Shown here in pieces: positions 41,075-43,069 of a DNA stretch of 43,069 bases (position 1 is its first letter; each line of letters begins with the position of its first letter). The notes under the pieces were generated by a model. That model was not told the DNA's origin. It ran no database searches and saw only the letters and a program-made list of their open reading frames with translations. The stretch comes from Mycoemilia scoparia (lineage: Eukaryota; Kickxellomycota; Kickxellomycetes; Kickxellales; Kickxellaceae). The DNA lies in contig JANBPU010000139.1 of assembly GCA_027575805.1 (NCBI GenBank), positions 1 through 43,069 on the forward strand, read 5' to 3'. Made by a program: the position numbers and the translations under genes.

Positions 41075-41547
41075 TCTAATAAAGCCCACAGCATTTTTAT
41101 GAATATTTAAGTAGGATGGCTGTATATATATATATATGTGTGTGTGTGTATGTGTGTGTGTTGGTAACTGGAGAGTTTAATTGATTTTAATGCATCTTTT
41201 GATATTTCTTTCATTCTTTGGCTTGTGATTAAGCCAAGCGACTAAAATACAATCCTTGGTCACATTTTCCTTTTCTTGAAAGTATTTATAAAAGGTGTGC
41301 ATTTAATTAATCGTTTAAAAGAAACTATATGAGGCTTGACATTTTGGCCAACAAATATTATTGTTATTATTATTGATAGAGCGCGTGGTTGGTATGAAAC
41401 ACATGTTATACTTTAATATCATTAACATCAGAAATAAAAGAAAAATAAAAGACCAATGGGTTTAAAGCTATACCATAAAGTATATTTATAAGGGAAGCAA
41501 AATTCTCATAAGTTGCAGCAGTGTGCTTTAATATGAGTATGGAATGG
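41075..41547. other. Intergenic, no gene seen
   Basis: Holds a TA/GT microsatellite at about 41124-41160 and the 3' flank of the methyltransferase gene. Confidence 0.5.
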
Positions 41548-42883
41548 CTATAATGATGATGGTTCAGATGACGACCAATGCCGAACTTTCTTGAAAGCAA
41601 ATGCCAAATAAAGGCCTATATCACCAAACCAGCCCAAAAGGAATTAATTAATATACATCGCCTTAGCAACTTTCCTTTTCAATTAAACAATTACCAACAA
41701 GAATAGAAATAACAAAAACGATATGCTTACCTGTGACTTCCCACTCATCTGGACTAGGTCCTCTTCCCATCTCATCAATCACATTCATTCTAAACAACAA
41801 ATTCCGATAATTCTGGCCCTTCAAATTATTTAGTTGTGGGGTACTGATTGTTTCCATATAATATTGATGCGATGGGGTTCGGTACAACAATTCCATTCCA
41901 TATTCTCTGGCCAGCTTAATGAATGTCGGAAAATGTACCAGATATTCAGGACAATCATCTAGTGCATCTTTTAACGTAAACCAATATTTGTGGCCAAATA
42001 CCGGATACTTGGATTTTTGCTCAAACCTAACCTTGTAGACCGAATTTGACCATTCCAATTGATCACCTTTCAAAGACCTCAATTTTTTCCTATAAAAGTC
42101 ACAACCACAATGACCAGCACCATCAACAACAACAACAACAACATTATTATTATTATTATCAGTATCAAGCCTATATACTACACCCATCTAATCACCACGC
42201 TCTTACTATACTTACACCATCCAATAACAATCAGGTATAGTTCCTACAAACCTTCCCCCAATTTCCAAATGATTAGACACATTCTGCAACATCTGTCTAA
42301 CCTTGACTTCAGTTTCAAAAGCATAATGCATACAGAATTGTAAACTGACAATATTGGCCTTATAATCCTTGGGTTGGATAGTATCAGTTAATGGACGACC
42401 ATAACAATCTTGAGAATAAAATCGAGCCTTGAATCCAGGGTTCCGCATTTTCTCATACCTGTCTTGAGCCTGCTCAACTGATACTTGGGCAATATCCATT
42501 CCAACCAATTCACGAATATTAACTTTTTGCCATTTACGTAAGTCTCCGCCTTTTCCACATCCCATGTCAAGGACTTTATCATTTCGATCAGTATGTCGAC
42601 CAATTAGAACAGATTTGATCCAGTTGTTGAATGCTCGGAGATGGAATATTGTAGATTCTTGACGTTTCTCTATACCAAATTGGGGTCGAGTGTTGTAATG
42701 GTCAGCCACTTGCTTGGCAATTTTTGAGTAGCTTGGTTTATCAACTATTGTTTGCTCTTCTAATGTTGGTTGTTGTTGGTTGTTGGTGGATAAAGCTTTA
42801 AGTTTATGTGGGCTTTGATCCGTCCCGTCTGGTTCATATTGATATCTACGTTTTTTGGTATTGGTATAGTTTGGGTCTGACAT
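41548..42883 (-). CDS. ABD1: mRNA cap guanine-N7 methyltransferase
   Basis: Three exons, 42216-42883, 41731-42089 and 41548-41615; 364 aa in frame. It transfers a methyl group from S-adenosylmethionine to N7 of the cap guanine in the nucleus (yeast Abd1, human RNMT). Seen: the SAM-binding motif VLDMGCGKGGDLRKW, then QFCMHYAFE, GRFVGTIPD, YPVFGHKYWFTLKDALDDCP and YLVHFPTF. The short last exon restores the family ending EVTGLYLAFAFKKV; without it the frame runs into unrelated sequence. The first ATG of MSDPNYTNTKKRRY is preferred over one 28 codons upstream in the same frame. Length is close to other fungal enzymes. Confidence 0.95.
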
Positions 42884-42989
42884 GCTGGACTTATTATATC
42901 TATGTATGTGAATGTGTATTAATTTTTTAGTTTGATTCCAATAATGATATTTGTAACTTGTCCTCACCAGTTATGGGTTATAGTTTTTA

Positions 42990-43069
42990 GATAAGTACTC
43001 CCTCTGTTCACAAATAAGTGCAAGGTTGTGTGGTAGTGGTTTGTTCCAAAATAAGTGCAAGGTTGCTTA
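42990..43069 (+). mobile_element. Stowaway/mariner-like MITE terminus, cut by window edge
   Basis: TACTCCCTCTGTTCACAAAT followed by AAGTGCAAGGTTG is very close to the CTCCCTCCGTTCCAAAATAA terminus of Stowaway-type (Tc1/mariner) MITEs, including the TA target dinucleotide. A second TGTTCCAAAATAAGTGCAAG follows 36 bp later as a direct repeat. The element runs off the window. Confidence 0.55.

Overview
This is eukaryotic nuclear DNA from a filamentous, probably early-diverging fungus. The pointers are: AT-rich DNA; short GT-AG introns with GTAAGT-type donors; WDR70, a septin, an AA11-like copper monooxygenase and a MATE transporter; many microsatellites; and short inverted-repeat elements between genes. 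WDR70 makes Saccharomyces-type yeasts unlikely. Mucoromycota or a related lineage fits best, but the sequence alone does not settle the phylum. No rRNA, tRNA, CRISPR array or transposase gene was recognised.

Layout. 1-6.3 kb: an F-box/LRR-like gene and a MATE transporter, both on the minus strand, separated by repeats. 6.3-9.8 kb: gene-poor and microsatellite-rich. 9.8-18.4 kb: a cluster of small lineage-specific genes, comprising two RING-like paralogues, a short single-span membrane protein gene and two members of a multi-span membrane family. 18.6-23.2 kb: conserved genes, WDR70 (five exons, one GC-AG intron) and LTV1 (two exons), convergent with about 50 bp between their stops. 23.8-29.4 kb: secreted proteins, comprising a Kre9/KNH-like small protein, a Cys-rich protein, an AA11-like LPMO with a GPI-type tail, and a divergent LPMO paralogue lacking all three copper-site residues. 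30.3-37.2 kb: a second accessory cluster with a third multi-span gene, a second copy of the short membrane protein gene inside a 1.7-kb duplication, a broken RNF126-like RING gene and two uncertain ORFs. 38.4-42.9 kb: a septin, a small Tyr/His-rich protein and the mRNA cap (guanine-N7) methyltransferase.

The most interesting signal is the duplicated block at about 13.83-15.60 kb and 31.76-33.42 kb. The two copies are near-identical through promoter, 5' leader, intron and 3' flank, but the C-terminal tail encoded in exon 2 is completely different. Exon 1, the membrane span, shows mostly amino-acid-changing differences. A perfect 15-bp hairpin lies inside one of the unrelated tails. Both copies sit near members of the same multi-span membrane family, whose three members share an almost identical core promoter and leader. 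Together this looks like a duplicating, tail-diversifying membrane protein system. Its function is unknown and I do not assign one.

Most accessory genes have a strong TATAAATA-type box, while I saw none upstream of the housekeeping genes. Two families of MITE-like inverted-repeat elements, called R1 and R2 here, are scattered between genes and often lie side by side.
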